DNA from: Scalesia atractyloides
Taxonomy: Eukaryota > Streptophyta > Magnoliopsida > Asterales > Asteraceae
DNA length: 64,000 bases
NCBI GenBank assembly: GCA_947069175.1
Contig: CAMTDV010000013.1
Span: forward strand, 12,100,501-12,164,500
Reading direction: 5' to 3'
This document shows, piece after piece, positions 45,845-56,084 of this stretch (the stretch's first letter is position 1; every line of letters starts with the position of its first letter). The position numbers and the translations under genes are program-made. The notes beneath the pieces are model-generated. The model saw nothing but the letters and a program-made list of their open reading frames with translations. It was not told the DNA's origin and did not search any database.

Positions 45845-46543
45845 TGTTGGAACTACAAAAGAGCAGTTGATATTCAAAAGCCAAAACATGATCTAATTGA
45901 TTAAGAAATAAACAATAAATGAAGCACTCTCCCCCCAAAGATAGTGAATCTCGAACACTAATGAGAACAACTATTGAAGACATGGTAACATCTTTTCAAG
46001 CCTTGGAACCACTGTTGAAGAAGAACCAAGCCCTGATCAAAGGCCAAAGCCCTGTTGAAGCAAATCTCTGCTCAAGAAGACCAAACATATGTTCAGGCCA
46101 AACAAATGTTTGATACAAAAAAAAAAAAAAACAACGGTTTCATCAAGGTAACAGTATTTTGCTTGTAACAGAGTTTTAATGTCTTCGATCAGATGTTAGA
46201 TCTCCGCATATGTTTGCTAACATCTGTGAAATCTTTTCTGTTAGAAATGTTAGATGTTACTATCAGGGTGATGTCAGCTGATTGCAAACAAACCTTTTAT
46301 ACTTAGTATAAATAGATCTCACCTGTTAGAGATCTATTTATCACTTCACATACACTCTCTTTTGTACGAATAGAAATGTGAGTGATCAGGTTGAGAGGGA
46401 GATTGTAAAATCATTATATTGTAATTGTAATAATTTGATTTCAATACAAAATAGTTTTGATATATCTTCCTGCTTATGTGTTTATATTATTGCCATTCAA
46501 TTCATAAATTGTTTGTTCTTAATTTGTTAAAAAACCACAAGTA
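45845..46543 (+). repeat. 5' LTR of element E, 3' end deleted
   Basis: Homologous to 62431-63156 from TGTTGGA to CCACAAGTA, where it changes abruptly into internal sequence. A TATAAATAG box is at 46307-46315. Confidence 0.88.
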
Positions 46544-46547
46544 TAAA

Positions 46548-48262
46548 TACTACTTCTTTTAATGAAAGACCCCTAAAAACTCAGTATTTGGGATATACTA
46601 TTCTGCAAATATTCCAAACACTATTTATGGATATGGTGGCAAACATAAAAGCAATCAAAAGGCAAACTCGGAAACCCTTCATTCTATATCCAAGGCTAAT
46701 AAGTTTTTACATTCAAAAGGTTTTGAAACAATAAAATTTTGAATAGGGTGAAGCCCCTGAAATGAATGGTTTTTCAAATGAAACATTTGCACGCATGATT
46801 ACCTCAAAAGGTCAAGAAAATGCTCATGAAGAAAATATTTTAGAAAACCAAGTAACAGATGTTACAACATCTGTTGCTGAGTCCACTACTCCTGATGCCC
46901 ACAATGATCAACCCCCCATTGTGTTACTCATATTAGAAATTTCCACACAAACCATTTATACTCCTATCCCCAAATCCAAAAGAAAAAACAAAAAGAAGGT
47001 CACTCTGGAGGATGAGATGCTATAGGAACTTGTTGTAGCACAAAAACAACAAACATATGTTGTTACCTTCTCACTACCGATGCAAACATCTCCACTCAGA
47101 CAAATTCCTCACAAAAGGATAGTGTTGTAAGTATAGGGGAACCAAGTCAAGAGGGAGATGATTCATTTGAACATTTCTTCTCAAGCCCCTCTCCCAGGGC
47201 TACTTATCTTTTCACTCCACCACCACAAAAACAATACCTCCCACATTCCAATCATTGCTTGATCCAATTGATAAGACTGAATTGTGCATACCTAGTTCCT
47301 CTCAACAACATATCACTGAGAGTATGACACAACAAGTGACTAGAGCAAGCTCAAAAGTATTGCTAGCCCATAAGCAAAGGAGGCTACACCTTTTGTCCTA
47401 AGGGATAGTTGAAGGTTTTTCAAGTGAGGCAGCCGCTATAATTGTAGAGATAACAATCTCACAGTTGGATAGTAGTTACATTGCTAAGACCTCCTTGAAG
47501 ACAACAATCGTTGAGTCTACAATAGTACACTCTATAATAGTTGGAAGTTTCCAGTACCAAGAAAAAGGGTATTTGGTTCAAAACCAAGTAGAAGCACATT
47601 TGGTGAGAACTCAGATGATCCTATTAACTTAGGCGATTGGTTAAGATACCAGGAATTGATGGAGAGAGTAACCAAGATAAAGTCTTCTGTTGATAAAATC
47701 AAAGATATGTTGAAGACCTTGGCACAAAACTCTAGAACTCCACCAACCAATGCAGAAATTGCAAAAGAAATGTGGGTTAATACTAAAATGTATCTTCATT
47801 TTCAAAAACAATCTGCAGAGGCAACATGCAACATGCAAATTAAGCTGTGGATGCTAGGTACAACAACACCCAAGCAGAGATAAGTCCATTAAAGACCATC
47901 TTCTTCAAACCGCTGGTACAACTCCTAGTCTCTCCATATGCATATACATAGATGATGTGAAAAAGGGGGAGAGTATAGCATGAGAAAGCTTCCACCTCTA
48001 GTCAAGAAAGCCCAAAAGAGGCCTGATACTTCTGAAGCCAAAAAGGCCAAACAAGAAGCAATTGAAAAAGAAAAAAAGTTAAGATACAAGGGAAGCAAAT
48101 ATGATGCTGACAGTGCAAGAGATCATTGAAAGAAAAATAATTCAAGATAACCAAGGCTCATCAATAGAGGTTTTTAAAAGCATCGTTTCAACAAAACCAA
48201 CACCAACTACCCAAACCACTACATCTACTGCCCAAACATCTGTTAACACTACAAAAGTGATA
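46548..48262 (+). pseudogene. Unrecognised reading frame of element E, 5' half
   Basis: From about 46563 a frame can be followed with LGYTILQIFQTLFMDMVANI and KPFILYPRLISFYIQKVLKQ. Further pieces are at 46762-47025 (lysine-rich end KSKRKNKKKVTLEDEML), 47656-47883 (helical) and 48101-48267 (Thr-rich TTSTAQTSVNTTK). Stops and shifts separate them. It is not a gag, protease, RT or integrase that I recognise. The Thr-rich frame continues exactly across the G and F insertions at 60978. I do not know its function; plant genomes contain large LTR derivatives with such unassigned frames. Confidence 0.6.
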
Positions 48263-48267
48263 ACAAA
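48263..48267. repeat. Target site duplication ACAAA, left copy (solo LTR G)
   Basis: Matches ACAAA at 50727-50731 on the other side of G. Confidence 0.93.
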
Positions 48268-48458
48268 TGTAACATCCGTAAAAAAAACGGGTTTCCAAAA
48301 CCCGCTTCGTTTATTAACCGAATAGTCAGTCATAAATTTTCGTTGCGTATATATTGTTTTTTTTTAATTTTAAACGATACATAATTAATAAACATTTTAG
48401 AATTTAAAAACTATAATTAATAAACAATAAAAAAACAAGTGAAGAAAAATAAAAGGGA

Positions 48459-48525
48459 GCTGCCGGGTTTCGAACCCGGGTCAGCAGGTTCCAACAAAAA
48501 ACACTTTACCGCTCCGCCACTTGAC
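48459..48525 (-). other. tRNA-like module 4 (inverted) in G
   Basis: On the minus strand GTGGCGGAGCGG is a clean box A and CCGGGTTCGAAACCCGG a perfect 5 bp T-arm with box B. It is the best-preserved module 4 in the window, of Ser/Leu tRNA character. Confidence 0.82.
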
Positions 48526-48786
48526 TTCTTTGTTATTATATCGAAACAAATAAAACTTATGATGAAATCCGAATTCAAACCGGACTTCCAGCGCGGCTGA
48601 ACTCGCAATCACCGGAAAATCCGGCGATCCGCGAGTTTAGCCATTTTTCCTTTTGAATATAACGTTATAACCGACGTCTACATCGGTTATAACCTACGAC
48701 TGACCCCCAATCCAAGTCGTAACCGCCGGAGAAACCTTGACCACGAATCAAGACCCAATTCAGACTAAATTCATCCCGTTCTACCC

Positions 48787-48794
48787 TATAAATA
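48787..48794 (+). promoter_or_regulatory. TATA box of LTR G
   Basis: TATAAATA about 520 bp into the LTR, at the place equivalent to the TATA box of the B LTR. Confidence 0.65.
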
Positions 48795-49256
48795 CCCCCC
48801 TCAACCTTCCAGGAATCCTTTCGCTCAAGACCGCACACTTTTTCATAGTTGAAGTGCTCAGAAACTCGTCGCCGGAGATTTCCAATTTCGCCGGAATAGG
48901 TCACCGGAAAACCGAACCCATTTCATTTCTTTGCCTTACTCTAAAATAGGACTTCTAGAGCTCAGACAGAAAGCACCGCACTCACCTCAAACTTCCTGTA
49001 GATCCTCTGTCGCAAGTTACACGTCGCCGAAAAAGTTTCAGTAACCGGAAATTCGTCGGAAATCACACCTGTTAGGTACAACATCCTTAAAACCTTTCTG
49101 TTTAAATTAATTTCTTTAATCAATAATACTCAATCAACTAATTCAACAAGAATTATTGATTAAACAGTCGAGTTGATTCTCTGGTTTCATAAACTGAAGA
49201 AGATGAAGTTTGTAATGTGTTTAAAGGAAATTGAAAACGGAAATTATACCGGGTTA

Positions 49257-49327
49257 GACACACAGTCCAGTGATGGACTGTGTGCATATTTAAATCATGG
49301 TCCCAGGTTCGACTCTGTCCTTGTTCC
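49257..49327 (+). other. tRNA-like module 3 in G
   Basis: After GGGTTAGACAC, the arms CACACAGTCCA and TGGACTGTGTG pair perfectly over 11 bp around GTGA. CCAGGTTCGACTC is box B-like. Confidence 0.75.
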
Positions 49328-49423
49328 GATTCGTCACAATATTCAAACCTTTTTATAAAACCCAAATTCGGAACTTGACAGTAAGTATATAAGAGAAATA
49401 AAAATCATAATATAAACGGGTTA

Positions 49424-49498
49424 GTCACCCAGCCCAGTTGGTAGGGCTGGGTGCGTTGCAAGACTGAGGTCGCGGGTTCGAGACCTGTTATGTGCACC
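49424..49498 (+). other. tRNA-like module 2 in G
   Basis: CACCCAGCCC (49426-49435) and GGGCTGGGTG (49444-49453) form a perfect 10 bp hairpin with the tRNA D-loop-like AGTTGGTA as loop. CGGGTTCGAGACC follows as box B. Confidence 0.8.
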
Positions 49499-49593
49499 GG
49501 TTCGACATAATTACAAATCTTTTTAAAATAAATGATTTCTGAAGAAATCTAAATAGTATATAAGTATAATTAAAAACAGAAATATTTCGGGTT

Positions 49594-49667
49594 AGACACG
49601 TAGCTCAGTCGGTAGAGCTGCGTGCACGCGTACGGGAGGTCACGAGTTCGAACCTCACTCAGCGCAC
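49594..49667 (+). other. tRNA-like module 1 in G
   Basis: CACGTAGCTC (49597-49606) pairs with GAGCTGCGTG (49615-49624) over 10 positions with one G-T. TAGCTCAGTCGG is an exact box A, and GAGTTCGAACC is box B with one mismatch. Confidence 0.82.
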
Positions 49668-50150
49668 ATAATAAACACAATCAAACCGGTCAACGGTCTA
49701 AGTCAACGGTCAAAGTCAACGGTCAACATTTTTTTATTTATTTATTTAATCAGAAAATTATTTAAAAATACTTAAAAATAATACTTTTAAAGTTAGAAAA
49801 TGTCCTTAAACTCACAAAAATAAATCTAGAAATCCTATTAAGGTTATGAATTAAAATTATTAATCTCAAATAAAATCCATTTATTTACCGAACCATTATG
49901 TTATTATTTAGGTTAGTTTCTATCGTGGTTAAATCCAAATTCGCGCGCATTCATCATCAATCCAAGAAACGCAACCACTGTGAGTGGATTCTTACAAATT
50001 CCCCTTTTTATTCATGTTTTGGGGTGTATCATGTGTCGCTTAAATTAATTCGCTTATTCAAACTCGTGCTATACCATTATATGATCTAAACTTAGAATGT
50101 AAATATTGTTGTTGTGATATATTACATATTGTCAAGTTGTGTGCAAATTA

Positions 50151-50320
50151 TTCATTAGGCCCATCAGTTCCTCGTGGGAAACGAGTTGAACAACGCGTGC
50201 CTCAAAAACATTCATTAGGCCCATCAGTTCGTTGAACAACGCGTGCCTCAAAATCATTCATTAGGCCCATCAGTTCCTCGTGGGAGACGAGTTGAACAAC
50301 GCATGCCTCAAAAACAATCA
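50151..50320 (+). repeat. Three-copy direct repeat in U5 of G
   Basis: Units of about 60, 46 and 60 bp starting ATTCATTAGGCCCATCAGTTC (first 20 bases conserved). The middle unit lacks the CTCGTGGGAAACGA segment. B has a single related block near 18103-18150. Confidence 0.85.
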
Positions 50321-50732
50321 TTTGGTGTATGTGTGTGCAATATTTAATATTATGTGTTTTGTGAATAAATTTACATCTACATTTACTCATATGTGGTTAT
50401 GCACTTTATTTTATAATTGATTCAATAAACACGTTTAAATGTTTTCATAGGATTCACTCGCCAACTTTTTGTTGACCCAAAAACCTATTTTTACACATGA
50501 TACAGGTGGACAGGATGAAGCAAGGAACACGTAGGAAATTGACTTAGAAGAAAAATAATGAAGTCTTGAAAGATGTATAGAACATGTTATACTTGTATGA
50601 TTTGATTGTATGATCTCCTTTTAAAAGAAATAATATATATGAAACTTTATAATAAATGTCATGAGCTTTGATGAAAACCCAATCATGCCCCGATCACCTT
50701 TTTCCGCTACGGGTCGGGGTGTGACAACAAAT

Positions 50733-51029
50733 TGTAAGTCCCGTAAACAGATCAAACAGGTATCACTAACCTAATCAGTAGCGGAAATAATGATTAGGAA
50801 GAAGAACAACTTTGAATAACTTCAACTTGCATACACCAAAAGATGTCTGATACAAGTTCTTTGATTACAACTCTCTAACCCTATTTCATTAACCTAGCAT
50901 CTCTATTTATAAGCACTAGCAAGCCCACTATTTACAACCCTAGGCCCATAAGGCACTAGGAAGCCCACAAACCAACCAAATCCTAAAACAATCCCTAATG
51001 AGTAAACCTTTAGCAATCTAAGCCCAACA
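50733..51029 (-). repeat. 3' LTR of element F
   Basis: Ends in element sense TGTTGGGC and GACTTACA. A TATAAATA box reads on the minus strand at 50904-50911. The purine-rich AGGGTGAGAT lies directly inside it (51030-51045). Confidence 0.93.
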
Positions 51030-51051
51030 ATCTCACCCTAGGTTTACTACA

Positions 51052-52365
51052 TTAGTCTTTCGGTTGAGCATCCACATCGAGCCTTCCAGCTATAATCCCA
51101 GCTACAGCAGCAGTCCAATCTTTCGAACAAACCTCATACAGCTCTGCAGTTCTGATTTGATGTGACGCAAGAACCTGCAAGTCTTCGTCATGAAAGCTCA
51201 CCAAATCTACCACATCGTTAACTCTGAATGCTTTCTCCTTTGTCACGATCGCAACGCTTCCAACTTTAGGGTCGTATAGCCAAAAATGGAAATTCTTGAG
51301 AATCCCGCGAGGAAATCTAGGACCAACTGGTATAACCAATTCTTTGTCGGTCGGCGGCCACATCACTGATTTGAATATCTTGCCAGTGTATGCATCACGA
51401 TCTCCTTTAGCCGCTCTCAAATATGGTTCAGCAGTCTTCATAGTCTTGAACCCACTCTTAACCTCACGTTCTAGCCTTTTGAAAAATCTCCATCCGGGTC
51501 CACGCTCGGTAGTATCATCGTCAGTATATGGAGCCCCCAATAGATCAGTCAAAGCAACCTTCGTCCACGTCTCGGATTGCGATTCCTTTGAATAGTATTC
51601 ACGTGTTCCATCCCGACGCACAATAATCCACATATTTTTGACGTGATCATACATCTAGCTAAGAACCCTGGACTTGTTTCCCACTTTGCTATAATAACTC
51701 GACCCTAGCTCCATCATATATCTTTCCGACTGATTCGTTGGATCCTTGAGCTGAAAGTTCTCATCAAGAGGATTCACATTGACATTCTTCATTAGAACCA
51801 TTTGTTTCTTCTTCTAACTAGTGGCACGTTTTTTACTTGCAGTAAACTTCTTGCGTGGGTCGCTCAGATAATCATCCAGACCAGCTTGGCGTTCAGCAGC
51901 CAACTGTTCAGCTGCCAATCTCCCTTCTTCAGTCTCCTCAGCCATTCTCTGTTGCGCTGCACGATGCCTATGTTCAATGTTCATCGTGTCGTCTGTTGGA
52001 TCACTGAATTCCCTTCCGAACTTATTTTCTAGCTTGGCCTTCAAATCGAATACCAGAGTCATAAGCATGGTTACATCTTCCTGCAACTGATCAATAGTTT
52101 GATCTCTGACGTCCAGACGAGTTTGCAGTGAGGCAATTTATGCATCCTTCAGAATAACTTCTTGTTCCAAGACGACTACCCTTTTCTTTAAATCTACTAC
52201 ATCAACTTCCACATCATCATCGTCACTATCCATTCCCCCGAATTCAAATGCCCGTTTTTTTGATCGGCGCATATAATCTTCATCAACATCATCAGTACGA
52301 CCAATTCCACTTCCACCCGCTTCAGACCCGCCAGCTCCTGATGAACTTCCCCCAAACTCCATCAT
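51052..52365 (-). pseudogene. Additional reading frame of element F after pol
   Basis: One frame of 438 codons from the ATG at 52365 to the stop at 51052, broken by three in-frame stops (near 52138, 51814 and 51655). The N-terminal third is Gly/Ser-rich, then acidic (DSDDDDVEVDVVDLKKRV) and leads into a heptad-like helix. The middle is rich in Ala/Glu/Arg helix (RMAEETEEGRLAAEQLAAER). The C-terminal 200 residues (51654-51052) look globular, with WIIVRRDGTREYYSKES, then MWPPTDKELVIP and FHFWLYDPKVGSVAIV. No known catalytic motif, signal peptide or membrane segment is visible, so it is not an obvious env. The stops could each come from one transition. Confidence 0.72.
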
Positions 52366-52608
52366 TTGACTTTCCCCACCCGGTTAAGTTTTAGACCTAC
52401 TGACACATCACTTTCGATCCAAATCTTTTCCTGCTTCGACACCTTACATGTGTTAGTCAAACATTTTATCATGAAAAAGTATTTCATTTCCCTATCCTTG
52501 CAAATTCTTTTTATTTCTCCCCCTAAATTTGTGCATACACATGAACAAATTTATGAAGCAATGAAAAGGAAATAAGAACAGTAAACAAAACACAAAGACA
52601 GAGGATGC

Positions 52609-53781
52609 CTAGGTAGAAAACCGAATCATTTTGAGAAGATCCACAAGCACTTGAAAACACGCGTTGCTAACGGGTTTCGTGAACAAATCCACCATATTTG
52701 CATCAGTGTGGATTTGCTCAAGCTTTACGAGACCCTTTTCATAGCAATCACGGATAAAATGATCTTTAATATTTATGTGCTTGGTTTTGGAGTGGAAAAC
52801 AGGGTTTTTAAGAATTTGGATAGCGGCATCATTATCATAGTAAATTGTTGTGTTTAGATAAGTCAAATCGTAATCCACAAGCGGATGTTGCATCCATAAA
52901 ACCTGGGAGCAGCAGGCAGAGGTTGCGACATATTCTACTTCGGCAGTAGAAAGCGAAACCGTCTGTTGCTTCTTGCATTGCCACGAGATTAAGCGATCTC
53001 CCAGAAATTGGCAACTAGCTGAAGTTGAGTGCATATCCCTATCTGTACCTCCAAGATTACTGTCAGAGAAAGAAAACAGTTCAAATTCAGAATTTTTAGG
53101 ATACCAGAGGCCCAGTGATGGAGCCCCTTTGAGGTACCTAAAAATTCGTTTAACAGCATGTAAATGAGAAAGTTTTGGAGTAGCCTGATAACGAGCACAC
53201 TGGCAGACGGCAAACATGATATCTGGCCGGCTAGCAGTGAGATACATGAGTGATCCAATCATGGAGCGATATATAGTCGGATTAACAGGCGTCCATTCAA
53301 CGTCTTCATTTAACAGAGGTCGTTCTGTGATAGGTGAAGCCATAGGCTTTGAATCTGTAAGCTTGAACTTTGCAAGAACGTCATGGACATACTTTCCTTG
53401 ATGAATTAGGATTCCCTGTGGGCTCTGACGAACTTGAAGTCCCAAAAACATGGTCATCTCCCCTAATGAGCTCATCTCAAATTTCTTCTTCATGATTTCT
53501 TCAAATTTGCGGCACAAACCATCATTGGTAGAACAAAAAATGATATCATCAACGTAGATTTGAACAAGAATAATGTCCTTATCAACGCGTTTGATGAACA
53601 AGGTTTGATCAATGGTTCCCCGAGTGTATTCATGAGCAAGCAGATGCTCTGTAAGAGTGGCATACCATGTGCGCGGCGTTTGATGCAACCCATACAAAGC
53701 TTTGTCTAGTTTGTAAGCATAATCTGGCTTGTCAGGATCAGTAAAGCCCGGTGGTTGTGCCACGTAGATTTCCTCTTTCAC
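52609..53781 (-). pseudogene. Reverse transcriptase (C-terminal part) and RNase H of element F
   Basis: 390 residues. RT segment KLDKALYGLHQTPRTWY and the catalytic YVDD at 76-79; MYLTASRPDIMFAV is typical of Copia. RNase H has FSDSNLGGTDRD, SLSTAEVEY and YYDNDAAIQ, the usual Asp/Glu set, with SDSNLGG in place of the common SDADWAG. The upstream RT half is in another frame in 53915-55093, so at least one frameshift lies between 53781 and 53914. Confidence 0.92.
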
Positions 53782-53914
53782 CTTGCCTTATAGAAACACA
53801 GTCTTGACATCCATTTGATATACAGTGAAATCCATGTAAGATGCATATGCCAAGAAAATGCGTATAGCCTCCAAACGCGCGATAGGTGCATAGACCTCAT
53901 CATAATCTAATCCT

Positions 53915-55093
53915 TCAATCTGTCGAAAACCCTAAAACCACCAGTCGAGCTTTATTTCGAAAGATAACTCCAATGTTATCCTGCTTGTTACGGAAAACCC
54001 AGTGAGTTCCGAGAGCACGTTTTACTTGAGGCAGCTTCACCAATTGCCAGATACCAAGCTTCTCAAATTGATTGAGTTCCTCGTGCATGGCATCCACCCA
54101 GCCTGGTTCCTGCAAGGCAACATCAATACTTTTAGGTTCAATTTGTGAAATGAAGCAAGAATAGAGACATGTATTGATATCCCCAGATTGGCTGCGGGTT
54201 CGAACAGCAGCGTTGACAGGACCAATAATATTTTCAATGGGGTGATCACGCTGTAAACGCTGTGGTATTGGAGTAGCGGGAACGAGAACATCTGTTTGCA
54301 AGTTGGTGACACTAGATGAAGCTACTCCAGATGACTCCCCCTCAACAGAGGCACCAGTAGAAGTATGTACTGAGGAATCCACCGAAAAATCGAGTGGAGT
54401 AGGCTTAGGAACCAGAGAGGAACCCAAAACATCGGGAGTGGGTCCTTCATGTGTCGTAGGAGGCTCTGGATCAGTAACCGCAACTTCAGGAGGATCGGTC
54501 TGAGCAGGCGAATTGATAGCTGGTTCTTGAGAATGCGAAACGGTAGAGGAAGGCGAGACAACGTCATTAAATCCAGGAGGATCCACACTCAGCTGCTTTA
54601 AAGTCTCATGTAGCTCGGCAGCGTCAACATCGTCTTTAGATGAAATGGGCACCGTTGGAAGGGCAGAAATTGAACTGTTACCTGCAGGCACATTGGAAGA
54701 CACATCAAAATGATTAAATAATGTGAAGTAGTCATACAACCAGTCAGGACCAATGCGTGTGTCCTTGGGATTTTCCTCCAGCCAACCGACATTGTAGGTT
54801 TCAACTACCATCTTCTTGATCTTGTTATAAACGCGATAGGACGTGTTTTTAGAATAGCCAACGAAGATGCAAGGATCACCGCGTGATTCAAACTTTCCTT
54901 TGGCGTCCATGAGCAGGAGAACACAAGGGCATCCGAACTTGCGGAAATGCTTGACCAAAGGTTTGCGACCTTCAACCACTTCGTATGGAGTCTTCATATG
55001 GCGTTTATTGATCACAGCATGATTCTGAATATAGCATGCAGTATTAATTGCTTCTGCCCAGAAAATAAGAGGAAGCTCGGATTCAACCAGCAT
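53915..55093 (-). pseudogene. Integrase C-terminal region and RT N-terminal part of element F
   Basis: LPLIFWAEAINTACYIQN and the GYSKNTSYRVYN segment mark the region after the Copia integrase core. A Ser/Pro/Thr-rich linker follows, then LGTHWVFRNKQDNIGVIFRN, the start of RT. It is in frame with the integrase segment at 55172-55840 but separated by one TAG. The third catalytic residue region (PQQNGVAE) lies in the gap 55094-55171, in the same frame. Confidence 0.9.
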
Positions 55094-55171
55094 AGTGCGT
55101 GCAGCTTCAAAGAGTGTGCGATTTCTGCATTCTGCAACCCCATTTTGTTGTGGGGTTCTGGCTGCACTAAA

Positions 55172-55840
55172 CTATCGGTCAATCCCCTTGGAAGAGCAGA
55201 AAGAGTTTAAGGTAATATTCTTGAACTCTGTCCCATTATCACATCGAATAGCCTTCACCATAGAATCTGTCTGGTTTTCCATAAGCGTGACAAATTGTTT
55301 GACTAACTCAGCGGTTTCACTTTTATGTGTAAGAAAGAAAACCCAGGTGAATCGAGAGTAGTCATCAATAATAACTAAACAGTAAGCCTTCCCGCCAATG
55401 CTGCGTATGTCTGTTGGACCAAAACGATCCATATGTAGCAGTTCTAAGACTTGAGACGTGGAAGGAACGACTTTAGATTTGTGAGGTTGTCGATGTTGTT
55501 TCCCACGCGCACATGATTCACACTTTTCGATCTGCATGAAGTCACGAACTGGTAGATCTCTGACTAAACCACCTTTTGCAAGATGATTTAAGTTCTTCAT
55601 GTTGATGTGTCCCAGTCTGCAATGCCATAGCATGGCGTCATGTTCGGTTGTAGATGAGAAGAGGCAGTTGAGCTTGTCAGAAGGAGCCTGGTTCATATTG
55701 ATAACATATGCGTTTCCTTTTCGTGCAACTTTAAGAAGAATCCAATCATCTGGAATAGTTAAACCAGGTTTGAGCACATAACATCCTTTCTTGGTGAAAA
55801 GAACATCCAAATGATTGTCGTAGAGTTGAGACACACCCAA
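55172..55840 (-). pseudogene. Protease end and integrase core of element F
   Basis: The integrase zinc finger is HCRLGHINMKN...CESC (HHCC with H-x-x-x-H). Core Asp residues are in LHMDRFGP and RCDNGTEFKN. The sequence is well kept. A stop before it (about 55841) separates it from the protease frame 55853-56071, which has the Copia active site WYIDSGCSRHITG. Confidence 0.92.
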
Positions 55841-55852
55841 AAGACTGTGCTT

Positions 55853-56071
55853 CTATTCTGGTACGTAATTAACATTCTTAAAGTTGAGGGCTCCGTTGCA
55901 AACAGTTCCTCTCATGGTAATCTTCCCTGTCTCTCCACCTGCGAAGGAAACAAACCCGCCATCGAAAAACTGAATGTCATTCAACTGCGAGATGTCTCCG
56001 GTAATGTGCCTGGAACAGCCACTGTCAATGTACCATAGTCTAACAAGAGCGCGCCAGAGTTGTTCCTGCAC
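55853..56071 (-). pseudogene. Protease of element F
   Basis: YIDSGCSRHITGD carries the Copia catalytic D-S-G. 72 residues, continuing in frame into the integrase region after one stop. The frame differs from that of the preceding gag end (56085-56348). Confidence 0.9.
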
Positions 56072-56084
56072 ATTTCAACAGGTT

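Larger units (their letters stand above)
48268..50726 (+). mobile_element. Solo LTR G of the A/B gypsy family
   Basis: A single 2459 bp LTR from TGTAACATCCG to GGGGTGTGACA with ACAAA on both sides and no internal region. It is therefore the product of recombination between two LTRs. It has the same order of parts as the B LTR: inverted tRNA-like module, TATAAATA box at 48787-48794, CGCCGGA-rich transcribed start, three sense modules, then GGGGTGTATCATGTGTC and ATTCACTCGCCAAC blocks. Confidence 0.95.

Noticed and set aside
50151..50320. CRISPR-like array
   Set aside because: Three imperfect tandem copies in an LTR of a plant genome, without spacers of uniform size.
52366..52608. Additional gene between RNase H and the extra ORF of F
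   Set aside because: The only frame is antisense and short; the stretch is AT/CT-rich spacer.
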